From Cyanobacteria bacterium HKST-UBA02 (lineage in GTDB: Bacteria; Cyanobacteriota; Vampirovibrionia; Obscuribacterales; Obscuribacteraceae), in the NCBI GenBank assembly GCA_020431945.1, contig JAGQHH010000218.1, positions 1-41,932 on the forward strand: a DNA stretch of 41,932 bases, in the 5' to 3' direction. Within the stretch, counting starts at the first letter, position 1; every line of letters begins with the position of its first letter. The notes beneath the pieces are model-generated. The model worked only from the letters and a program-made list of their open reading frames with translations. It did not search any database and was not told where the DNA came from. Made by a program: the position numbers and the translations under genes. Below, piece by piece: positions 28,405 through 35,083 of this stretch.

Positions 28405-29760
28405 CTATCTGAAGATAGTGTTGCCCCGAGCAGCCCAGGCAGCTCCGTAGTAGCTCACCGGTCTGCCGTCAGCGCCGACCTGCTGAGCAAACATACCGCC
28501 GTCTTCGATGGCTCGCATCACCGGTCGCTGGCGACCATCCACCTCAGCCCACATGGTGAGGTAGTTACGCTGGCTGCCGGGAGCCACGGGACTGAAGCTC
28601 AAGTGAGCCTGGAACTCGCGACCGTCGGCATCATGCAACGAAACCTCGCTGATCCCGCTTTCAATAAGCCTGGTCATAGCCCGCAAGCGGACTTCCGCCG
28701 AAGAATTGGGATCTTCGAGGGACTTGATGCAAGCATCGTAGATCCTGTCATCCGAGCTGTCATCACGAGCTTCAGCCGGAACGACCGGATTCTCCGCTTT
28801 CGCTTCGGCTTGAGCCAAAGGATGACCGTCCGCTTCGATAACTGAATTAGCGTTGTTGCCTGCATTCGCATCAGCAACCGCTCTGGCGATGCCGCTCACT
28901 CCGGCTGCCACACTGGCGGCTGCTCCGGGGCATTCATCCGAGTCACCGTCCGAACTGGCTGTAGTTTCGGCAGCCACACGAGCAGCTATAGCCGCTCCGG
29001 CTTTGCCCACACCGGCTATAGTGCCATCTTCATCGGAGGTACTCGCAGCCTGGAGGACGGTCAGTTTGTTCTTACCGGACCAGTGCTTGATGTCGTCCAT
29101 CGAAAGATTTCCGTGATCAGCAAATATACCGAGCACGGGCCAGTCATCGCTGGCATCTATCCGCTCGAAGTTATTGGAGGCATAACGAGCCGCCTCATGC
29201 AGATCCGAACCCTGCTCGGAGTTGTCCAGGACTATCTTGAGCTCGTCCTGAGTGATCTTGTCGTCCGAGTTGAGGTCGAGGTTGTGCCTGTTCTCCATAA
29301 GAATCCGGGAACCGACATCGTCTCCGGGAAGGTCCTGCTCTTTGATGGGATTCTTCTTGGCCCAGTCTCCCACATCATCTCTGGAAAGGGCGTCATGATT
29401 GGCGAAAAGTCCTCCGAACCAGTCGTTGCTCTGATCGATGGTCTTGAAATTCTCCAGGGCATAGTTTGCGGCAAGCTTGGTAAGAACCGAGCTGTTTTTC
29501 GAATTGAGAGCCATATTCAACTCGGCCCGGGTGATCTCGTTATTGCCGTCGATATCGATTTTGTCCATTTCAGAGACCAGCAGTTGAGGCAGAACCCCTT
29601 CATCCGCGAGTTGCTTGCTAAACTCTCTGGAGCGATCATTGCTCCCAGTAATATTGTCGCTTTGCAGAAACTCGTTTGCTGCCTGGTAAGTTACGGGATT
29701 AGTGGAATCGCTGGTGACGCCTCTTACTTGATTGTCCTGCTCGAAAAACTGATTGCTCAT
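28405..29760 (-). CDS. EF-hand protein with two repeated modules
   Basis: 451 residues, no signal peptide. Two modules of about 90 residues each carry an EF-hand loop. The first is D69-x-D71-x-N73-x-E75-I-x-x-x-E80 (DIDGNNEITRAE); the second is D162-x-N164-x-D166-x-K168-I-x-x-x-E173 (DLNSDDKITQDE). Each is followed by a shared block: NFKTIDQSNDWFGGLFANHDALSRDDVGDW and NFERIDASDDWPVLGIFADHGNLSMDDIKHW. An Ala-rich linker (about 250-340) precedes a C-terminal domain beginning IYDACIKSLEDP with AHLSFSPVAPGSQRNYLTMWAEVDGRQRPVM, which I do not recognise. The start MSNQFFEQDN follows GAGGACAGG; a longer frame upstream lacks support. Presumably calcium-responsive; role unknown. Confidence 0.82.
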   Translation of the reverse strand: MSNQFFEQDNQVRGVTSDSTNPVTYQAANEFLQSDNITGSNDRSREFSKQLADEGVLPQLLVSEMDKIDIDGNNEITRAELNMALNSKNSSVLTKLAANYALENFKTIDQSNDWFGGLFANHDALSRDDVGDWAKKNPIKEQDLPGDDVGSRILMENRHNLDLNSDDKITQDELKIVLDNSEQGSDLHEAARYASNNFERIDASDDWPVLGIFADHGNLSMDDIKHWSGKNKLTVLQAASTSDEDGTIAGVGKAGAAIAARVAAETTASSDGDSDECPGAAASVAAGVSGIARAVADANAGNNANSVIEADGHPLAQAEAKAENPVVPAEARDDSSDDRIYDACIKSLEDPNSSAEVRLRAMTRLIESGISEVSLHDADGREFQAHLSFSPVAPGSQRNYLTMWAEVDGRQRPVMRAIEDGGMFAQQVGADGRPVSYYGAAWAARGNTIFR

Positions 29761-29849
29761 TTGCCTGTCCTCGAAAAAAAAACGATGGGGAGCGAATACA
29801 CTCACCATAGTCGGGGAGGTGTGGCGAACTGGTGGCTGCTCTGTAACCG

Positions 29850-29860
29850 AGTTGTGGCAG
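29850..29860 (-). promoter_or_regulatory. Half-site matching the 28297-28318 repeats
   Basis: On the minus strand CTGCCACAACT followed by CGG, 13 of 14 identical to the CTGACACAACT-CGG end of the other EF-hand promoter. The next 11 bases are only distantly similar, so this may be one strong and one weak half-site. Confidence 0.45.
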
Positions 29861-29863
29861 ACC

Positions 29864-30475
29864 TTATTGATTGTCGGACTTATATATGGCGTGCCAGCTT
29901 GGAATGTGCAGGCGATTGCTGGCAAGGGACACGAATAGGGGCGCAATCACCACATTGTTGAACAGGGAGCGAAGCCTGAGGAACTCACGACGCAGAGATT
30001 CGATCTCGTCATCCATGGCGAAGCGCCCGGCGTTCTCCTCGATAAAGGCGCCTGCTTTCTCCTTCTCCCAGCCCTGATCTATAAGAGCCTCGATGAGAGC
30101 AGGCTTGAATTCGTCTACCTTGGTCATGCCGCAGTCGTTATGACCGACAAGGGCGATATGTTTGACACCTTTGGCAAAGATATAGGAAAGGGCGAATTCA
30201 GACCCGGCCAGATTGGACATGCGACCGCCGGCAGAGCGGATGACATAAGCGAAATTGTTGGGAATTTGAGGACGGAAACGGAACTCGATACAGGACACGA
30301 TAAGCAGCCTGGGCTGGCACGCTCCTTCGATCTCCTTGCCGAAGTTGTGAGCACCGATGAATTCTTCTATCGGCGAATCGAGCCAGAGGGGTGGCAGATC
30401 CTCTCTCGTTTCGACCGGGTCGAGACGGTCGGAGAATTTCACGGATTGAGTGGCGCTCGGATTATGATCGGACAC
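29864..30475 (-). CDS. Beta-carbonic-anhydrase-like protein
   Basis: 203 residues. Zinc-ligand motifs of beta-carbonic anhydrases are present: C62 in SCIEFRFRP and H112-N-D-C115 in GHNDCGM, with the supporting YVIRSAGGR and GSEFALSYIFAKGVKHIALVGH strands. In the Asp-Arg dyad (C-x-D-x-R) the Asp is Glu (C62-I-E64-F-R66), so activity may differ or be lost. The GTG start at 30475 is preceded by GAGGAG 8 nt upstream; an in-frame TTG at 30496 would be less well placed. It could hydrate CO2 or be a non-catalytic relative. Separated from its neighbours by 57 and 103 nt, with its own -10 candidate. Confidence 0.82.
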   Translation of the reverse strand: MSDHNPSATQSVKFSDRLDPVETREDLPPLWLDSPIEEFIGAHNFGKEIEGACQPRLLIVSCIEFRFRPQIPNNFAYVIRSAGGRMSNLAGSEFALSYIFAKGVKHIALVGHNDCGMTKVDEFKPALIEALIDQGWEKEKAGAFIEENAGRFAMDDEIESLRREFLRLRSLFNNVVIAPLFVSLASNRLHIPSWHAIYKSDNQ

Positions 30476-30504
30476 GGCGATGGCTCCTCTTCGCAAGAAG
30501 TCAA

Positions 30505-30510
30505 ATTATA
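30505..30510 (-). promoter_or_regulatory. Candidate -10 of the carbonic-anhydrase-like gene
   Basis: TATAAT on the minus strand (30510-30505). It would start transcription about 23 nt before the GTG, leaving room for the GAGGAG site. No clear -35 was found. Confidence 0.45.
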
Positions 30511-30532
30511 ACCAGTTTCGGGCTGCCACGAT

Positions 30533-31585
30533 CTAATATATGGGCTTTTCAGCCGGAGCATCGGTGATCTCCCGGGCTGTCTTCCTGTCGGCCTCGGCCC
30601 GGTCCTTCAGGCCGAGCCTGTCATAGACCCTGGCTCTGGACTCGTACGCGAGTCTGTCCTGGTCGGGCGAATGCTGGATGGCAGTGCTGAAGTCTTTCAG
30701 GGCCGACTGGAGATTCCCCATATCGAAATAGAGATTGCCCCTGGTCCTGATCGAATCATCGTCATTGGGATTGCGCTCAATAATCTCATCCAGATCCTTC
30801 AAGGCTTCTTTATTCCGCCCCAGGGCGATAAGGACACGGACCCGGAGGCGAAGCTCGTCGGTCTCCCGGTCCCCGTCCTCGACGGCAGCGCTGTAGTCGG
30901 CGAGGGCTTCTTCGTATCTCTTCTGACCTTCATAGAAGCGCCCCCGGCTTAGAAGACTGCCTGAGCGCTTCGCATCCGAGAGCTCGATACGCTTTGTAAG
31001 GTCCTTCTCAGCCTGCTTCATATCGCCGGTCAAAGTGTACATGGCAGCTCGCTCGCCATAGAGACCGAGATCCGTGGGGCGCAGTTCGATTCCCCTGCTG
31101 AGCGCTTTGATGGCCTCTCTGTACTCTTTTTTGCCATCATAGATCTTAGCCATATACTCATAGAGATTGCTTCCTTCGAAGCCCAGGTCGATCGCTCGCT
31201 TGAGCTCAGCCAGGGCTTCGTCCTCGTCTCCGTACGCGGAAGAGCATAGACCCACACCGATGATATAGTGAGCTTCTCCGGACCGGTCATCCAGGGACGC
31301 GGCTTTGCGAGCGAACTCATAGGCTTCGTAGTATGCGTTCTTTTCCAGGGCATCCCGGGCAGCCCCGAGATAATCGGCAAAGGTGGTCAGCTTCTTGCCC
31401 TTATACTTCGAGTTATACCGGGGATTTCCCACATCTCCGAGAAAAGGCAGATTGCGCTCATCGGCCATGCCCCTCTCTTTCTCGGGCTTCTTCGTCTTGT
31501 GCGAAGGCTCCTCCGCGCTACACCCGGCTAGCACCAGGCTCAGAGAGACTGCAAAAGAAGCAAAGAGATGTCTGTCAGTAACCAC
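30533..31585 (-). CDS. TPR lipoprotein
   Basis: 350 residues. The N-terminus RHLFASFAVSLSLVLAGCSAEE is a lipoprotein signal with lipobox LAGC. After a Lys/Glu-rich linker, six or seven TPR units follow: ARDALEKNAYYEAYEFARKAASLD, AHYIIGVGLCSSAYGDEDEALAELKRAIDL, YEYMAKIYDGKKEYREAIKALSRGIEL and onward to LAYESRARVYDRLGLKDRAEADR. It probably sits on the periplasmic face of a membrane as a scaffold. The GTG start overlaps the end of the preceding secreted-protein gene by 11 nt, so the two are translationally coupled; no separate ribosome site is visible. Partners unknown. Confidence 0.85.
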   Translation of the reverse strand: MVTDRHLFASFAVSLSLVLAGCSAEEPSHKTKKPEKERGMADERNLPFLGDVGNPRYNSKYKGKKLTTFADYLGAARDALEKNAYYEAYEFARKAASLDDRSGEAHYIIGVGLCSSAYGDEDEALAELKRAIDLGFEGSNLYEYMAKIYDGKKEYREAIKALSRGIELRPTDLGLYGERAAMYTLTGDMKQAEKDLTKRIELSDAKRSGSLLSRGRFYEGQKRYEEALADYSAAVEDGDRETDELRLRVRVLIALGRNKEALKDLDEIIERNPNDDDSIRTRGNLYFDMGNLQSALKDFSTAIQHSPDQDRLAYESRARVYDRLGLKDRAEADRKTAREITDAPAEKPIY

Positions 31586-32354
31586 GCCAGAAACTACGGG
31601 CCTTGCCGTCTTTCATCACCGGTATATAGCCGCCCCGCGGGTTGGGTCGCCAGCCCGGGGTGGCCGGACGATTGATTTTCTGTACGGCATCCCACTTGGC
31701 GAAAGTGTCACCATTCTTTCCACCGGCATACTGACCGGTAAACTGTTTGACCTTGTCCACGACGGAGGCGGCTCTGGACTGTACCGGCGCCGCCACCGGA
31801 GTCTGTGCCGCCGCTGCCGGGGCGGGAGCCGCTGCCGGGGTATAGCCGGGGAGGCTGTTCTCTCCCTGGTGTCCGAACGTGTGGCTGTATGTCATGTTAC
31901 TGGGAGGTGGAGTCACAGGAGATGAAGTTACCGGCACTACCGGTGGTGCAGCGCTTGCCGGTGGAGAATAAGAAGGAGTATGAGAATAATTGGGAGCGTG
32001 AGAATAATTCGAGACATCCTTGTAAACGACAGGTGCCGAAGTAGCCCTGCTCCAGGAGCCCAGGTCGCCTCCGTGGAACTTCAGATCGCCGCCGATTACA
32101 CTGAAACTGCCGGATGCCGTACGCCCCGAATCGGAACGGAGATTGAAGTTCCTGTCCAGGGCCGTAATCTTACCCGTCTCCACGATGGATCCACCCTGGA
32201 TACACTTATAACGGCCACTCTGTTCGAGATGCCAGGTCCGGTCTCCTGCCTGCCAGTCACCGGCAAGCCGGGGCTCCAACTGGGCCGACGCCGCAAGCGC
32301 ATTAGACAGCGCCACAGAGACCAATACAACTGCTGGGATAACCGTTTTTCTCAT
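31575..32354 (-). CDS. Secreted protein with Pro/Ser/Tyr-rich linker
   Basis: 259 residues with signal peptide MRKTVIPAVVLVSVALSNALAASA. The first domain (about 25-105, LAGDWQAGDRTWHLEQSGRYKC ... GSFSVIGGDLKFHGGDLGSW) reads as a small beta-barrel-like unit of the kind that opens with a G-x-W motif. A low-complexity linker with SHAPNY-SHTPSY repeats and Pro/Ala runs (about 110-190) leads to a basic C-terminal domain with VVDKVKQFTGQYAGGKNG and PGWRPNPRGGYIPVMKDGK. I cannot name the family. It is co-expressed with the TPR lipoprotein by an 11-nt overlap, so the two may form one envelope complex. Confidence 0.7.
   Translation of the reverse strand: MRKTVIPAVVLVSVALSNALAASAQLEPRLAGDWQAGDRTWHLEQSGRYKCIQGGSIVETGKITALDRNFNLRSDSGRTASGSFSVIGGDLKFHGGDLGSWSRATSAPVVYKDVSNYSHAPNYSHTPSYSPPASAAPPVVPVTSSPVTPPPSNMTYSHTFGHQGENSLPGYTPAAAPAPAAAAQTPVAAPVQSRAASVVDKVKQFTGQYAGGKNGDTFAKWDAVQKINRPATPGWRPNPRGGYIPVMKDGKARSFWRGY
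31981..32009. repeat. 18-bp-spaced direct repeat in the linker
   Basis: TGAGAATAATT occurs at 31981-31991 and 31999-32009 inside the secreted-protein gene and encodes the SHAPNY/SHTPSY six-residue repeat. Confidence 0.7.
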
Positions 32355-32376
32355 AGTGAGATTCTACCCGATCTTC

Positions 32377-32410
32377 TTGAAACCGTTTTGAAACACTTTC
32401 ACCCTATTAT
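32377..32410 (+). promoter_or_regulatory. 11-bp-period direct repeat with -10 element
   Basis: TTGAAAC at 32377-32383 and 32388-32394, exactly 11 bp apart, then TATTAT at 32405-32410. The layout resembles a PhoB/OmpR-activated promoter where the repeat replaces the -35. It lies in the 101-nt gap between divergent genes and could serve either; the plus-strand gene at 32456 fits the -10 orientation. Confidence 0.45.
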
Positions 32411-32455
32411 GACCGCATCCTTTTCGATTGCCGCTTCTTACCAGAGGTATTTACC

Positions 32456-32857
32456 ATGTTTCAACCCGCTCATATCGAAAACGCCTGGAACGGCTCCGAC
32501 GGCCAGCCCCGGGGCATAGCCGGTCTCGACCATCTCCTGGCCGACCCGGGAATCTGGAATGACCTGAGCGGTCTGTCAGTGCCGGACTCCCGGGCTCTCA
32601 ATCAATTCCCATCTTCCGACTCGCTCCTGAAAGGCATGGACAGCCCCATCAACTGCGAGAATCTCAACATCAATATCGAGGCACCCCATCAAAATCTACT
32701 CGAGACCGCTCTCCAGGCTCCGGCGCTCCTTATGGAATCCTGGAAAGAGCTCTCCGGCATAGGCATGGCCGAGGACATGGTCAAGTCGGTCCTGCAGAAT
32801 CCCGAGGCCATGAAACTCGCCGCCATGGCAATCCAGGTCGGCATGTTCGCAGCCTGA
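32456..32857 (+). CDS. Small hypothetical protein
   Basis: 133 residues, no signal peptide or membrane helix. The ATG has AGAGGT about 7 nt upstream. The N-terminal half is polar (Asp/Ser/Pro/Gly-rich). The C-terminal half is helical and Met/Ala/Leu-rich (LLETALQAPALLMESWKELSGIGMAEDMVKSVLQNPEAMKLAAMAIQVGMFAA). I do not recognise it. Its promoter region carries the TTGAAAC direct repeat, suggesting control by an OmpR-type regulator such as those encoded on either side. It ends 11 nt from the convergent histidine kinase stop. Confidence 0.6.
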   Translation: MFQPAHIENAWNGSDGQPRGIAGLDHLLADPGIWNDLSGLSVPDSRALNQFPSSDSLLKGMDSPINCENLNINIEAPHQNLLETALQAPALLMESWKELSGIGMAEDMVKSVLQNPEAMKLAAMAIQVGMFAA

Positions 32858-32868
32858 ACCCGACAAAC

Positions 32869-34338
32869 TCATTCCGCTTCCGTGACCGGAAGACGGACGA
32901 AAAATGTCGATCCCTCACCGTCCTTGCTTTCGTAGCCGATCTCGCCTCCATGAGCTTCGACGATATGGCGGCTGATGGCAAGCCCGAGACCGCTACCACG
33001 GTCCACCGGGGAATCGGACTCCACCTGACGCCAGCGCTCGAAAATACTGTCTCCGACTTCATGCGGAATGCCTTTCCCAGAATCCCTCACCGCGATCTGG
33101 ATTATCCCGCCTTCGATTCCGCCTTCGATCCGGCCGGTCACCTCGATACGGCTATCAGGCGGTGAAAACTTGATGGCATTGCCGAGAAGATTGATGAGCA
33201 CCTGCATCATCCTCTCCCTGTCTGCGCTGAAATGGACATCCTCGACATTCGAGACAATCTCGATCTTCTTCGCCTCGCTCAGGGATCGCACCGATTCGGA
33301 GGCTGACTCCACCAGCGGTGCCAGCGCGAGAGGCGACGGGGCGACGCTCAGTTGCCCGGACTCGAGCCTTTCGATATCGAGTAGATTATTGACCAGAGAC
33401 ATGAGCCTCTCGGTCTCCGCCTCCGCGACCCGGACACGATCTTCGCCCCGGGGCTCGAGCTCGCCGTATGTTCCATCGAGGAGCAGGGTAAGGGTGCCCT
33501 GCACCGCCGACAGAGGTGTGCGCAGATCGTGACTGACCATCGAGAAGAAATCCTGCTTCAAACGATCGGCTTCATGCAGGGCATCCGCCATCCGGTGAAA
33601 AACCCTGTCGAGCTCGGCAATCTCGTCGTCGCCCTCCACCCTCTCGCTCAGGGGGCGCTTTTCCGCCAGCCTCACGGTATTGTCGGTGAGGACCTCCAGC
33701 CGCCGGGTGATGCTGCGGCTGAAAAAGACAGCCAGAATAACTGCTACGCCTATGTTGAAGAGTACGCCGATGGCAAGCCAGGCAAAGATTATGCCGCTTG
33801 CCCGATCGTTAGCCTCGCGATCGGCGAGCTCTTTGGCCCGGTATCGCTGGAGCAGAGTGTCCATCTCTTTTTCGGCGGTCATGCCGGCCCGGTAGAGCCT
33901 GGGGTAATAGACCAGATGAGCCATTTTGTTGTTCTTCTGCCCGAAGACCTCTTTGCAGTCTTCCAGGATAGCGATTGCCTTGAGCACCGAGTGCTCGAGA
34001 GCGATGACGGTACGAAGGTCATCCGGGCGATCTTTGACCAGGGCCCGGAGCTCTTTGAACTCGCCCGGCGCCGGGGCCACCACCCTGTCGTATTGCTCGA
34101 GAAGAGCTGGTTCTCGATCATTGGTATAACGAGCCAGAATCCGGGCAGCTGTCTGAGTACGCCTGGAGAGCACCGAAACCGTGGTCACCACCGAGCGGGC
34201 CCGGCGCTCCTCGAAGAGCTGGTTGCGGGCATCCAGAAGCATCTTTGCCAGCACACCCACGAAGATCAGCTCGAAAAGAAGTGGAACCATGACAAGCACG
34301 ATTCCCCGCTGCTCGATTTTCCTCTTTGCTGCTGCCAT
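32869..34338 (-). CDS. Sensor histidine kinase (TM-sensor-TM-HAMP-HisKA-HATPase)
   Basis: About 489 residues. TM1 (RGIVLVMVPLLFELIFVGVLAKML) and TM2 (IIFAWLAIGVLFNIGVAVILAVFF) flank a helical sensor of about 130 residues, CHASE3-like in size. HAMP (ITRRLEVLTDNTVRLAEK..GDDEIAELDRVFHRM) leads to HisKA with MVSHDLRTPLSAV, then HATPase with N box LLGNAIKFSP, G1 RDSGKGIP and G2 GSGLGLAISR. There is no PAS domain, unlike the paralogue at 25010. The ATG at 34338 has GAGG 6 nt upstream and is preferred to an upstream TTG. It is divergent from its OmpR-type partner. An IEGGIEGG duplication lies in the ATPase domain. Confidence 0.93.
   Translation of the reverse strand: MAAAKRKIEQRGIVLVMVPLLFELIFVGVLAKMLLDARNQLFEERRARSVVTTVSVLSRRTQTAARILARYTNDREPALLEQYDRVVAPAPGEFKELRALVKDRPDDLRTVIALEHSVLKAIAILEDCKEVFGQKNNKMAHLVYYPRLYRAGMTAEKEMDTLLQRYRAKELADREANDRASGIIFAWLAIGVLFNIGVAVILAVFFSRSITRRLEVLTDNTVRLAEKRPLSERVEGDDEIAELDRVFHRMADALHEADRLKQDFFSMVSHDLRTPLSAVQGTLTLLLDGTYGELEPRGEDRVRVAEAETERLMSLVNNLLDIERLESGQLSVAPSPLALAPLVESASESVRSLSEAKKIEIVSNVEDVHFSADRERMMQVLINLLGNAIKFSPPDSRIEVTGRIEGGIEGGIIQIAVRDSGKGIPHEVGDSIFERWRQVESDSPVDRGSGLGLAISRHIVEAHGGEIGYESKDGEGSTFFVRLPVTEAE
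33107..33130. repeat. 12-bp tandem repeat in the kinase gene
   Basis: CCGCCTTCGATT and CCGCCTTCGATC, adjacent and 11 of 12 identical, keep the frame and encode the EGGI repeat in the ATPase domain of the kinase. Confidence 0.8.
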
Positions 34339-34392
34339 ATAAAACCTCTTCGACAATATTCCCGGACCACCTTTGGGGTATGCTTATGGTCG

Positions 34393-35070
34393 ATGACGAA
34401 GATACTCATAGTCGAAGATGAAAAATCCCTGGCAGACGTGACATGCGACTTCCTGAGAGCCAGGGATTTCACTGTCGACCTGGCCTGCGACGGCGAAGAG
34501 GCGGCCAGCCGTCTCAAATTCGACGATTACGATCTGATCGTCATGGACTGGACCCTTCCGGGCCAGGACGGACTGGCGGTCCTCCGTCAATACAGGCAGC
34601 GTGGCGGTCTGGCGCCGGTAATTATGCTGACCGGCAAAAAAGAAGTCGAGGACAAAGAAACCGGCTTCGATGCCGGTGCCGATGACTATCTCACCAAGCC
34701 ATTTCACCTCCGCGAACTCCTGGCGCGCATCAAAGCGCTCCTGCGTCGCCCCAGGAGCCAGGCGGACAATCTCATCAGAGCGGGCTATCTCGAGATCGAT
34801 CCTGATGCCCGGCGAGTTACAAGGGACGGGGAAGAGCTCGATCTCCTACCGAGAGAGTTCGCTCTGCTTCTCTTTCTGGCTCGTAATCCCGGTCAGGTCT
34901 TCTCAGCCGAAGCCATCGTCCAGCGCGTCTGGCCCACCGATTCGGACGTATCTCCATCGGCGGTGCGGATCTATATAACCCGCCTGCGCAAGAAGATAGA
35001 CAGAGGTGGAAGCGGCGAGCCTTCCCTGATCACCACCGTACATTCGGTGGGCTACCGTCTGGATAGCTAA
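34393..35070 (+). CDS. OmpR/PhoB-family response regulator
   Basis: 225 residues. The receiver domain has LIVEDEKS, the phospho-acceptor D52 in VMDWTLPG, MLTGKK and ADDYLTKPF. The DNA-binding winged helix has GYLEIDPDARRVTRDGEELDLLPREFALLLFLARNPGQVFS and ends HSVGYRLDS. The start MTKILIVEDE is the natural receiver start, and the frame extends far upstream only as antisense to the kinase gene. No strong ribosome site is visible; a TATGCT at 34379 might be its -10. Partner: the divergent kinase 54 nt away. Closely similar in layout to the regulator at 26857. Confidence 0.93.
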   Translation: MTKILIVEDEKSLADVTCDFLRARDFTVDLACDGEEAASRLKFDDYDLIVMDWTLPGQDGLAVLRQYRQRGGLAPVIMLTGKKEVEDKETGFDAGADDYLTKPFHLRELLARIKALLRRPRSQADNLIRAGYLEIDPDARRVTRDGEELDLLPREFALLLFLARNPGQVFSAEAIVQRVWPTDSDVSPSAVRIYITRLRKKIDRGGSGEPSLITTVHSVGYRLDS

Positions 35071-35083
35071 TTTTCCCGACGAT

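Noticed and set aside
33529..34392. Upstream extension of the second response regulator frame
   Set aside because: About 288 codons are open but are antisense to the histidine kinase. The receiver domain begins naturally at MTKILIVEDE (34393).
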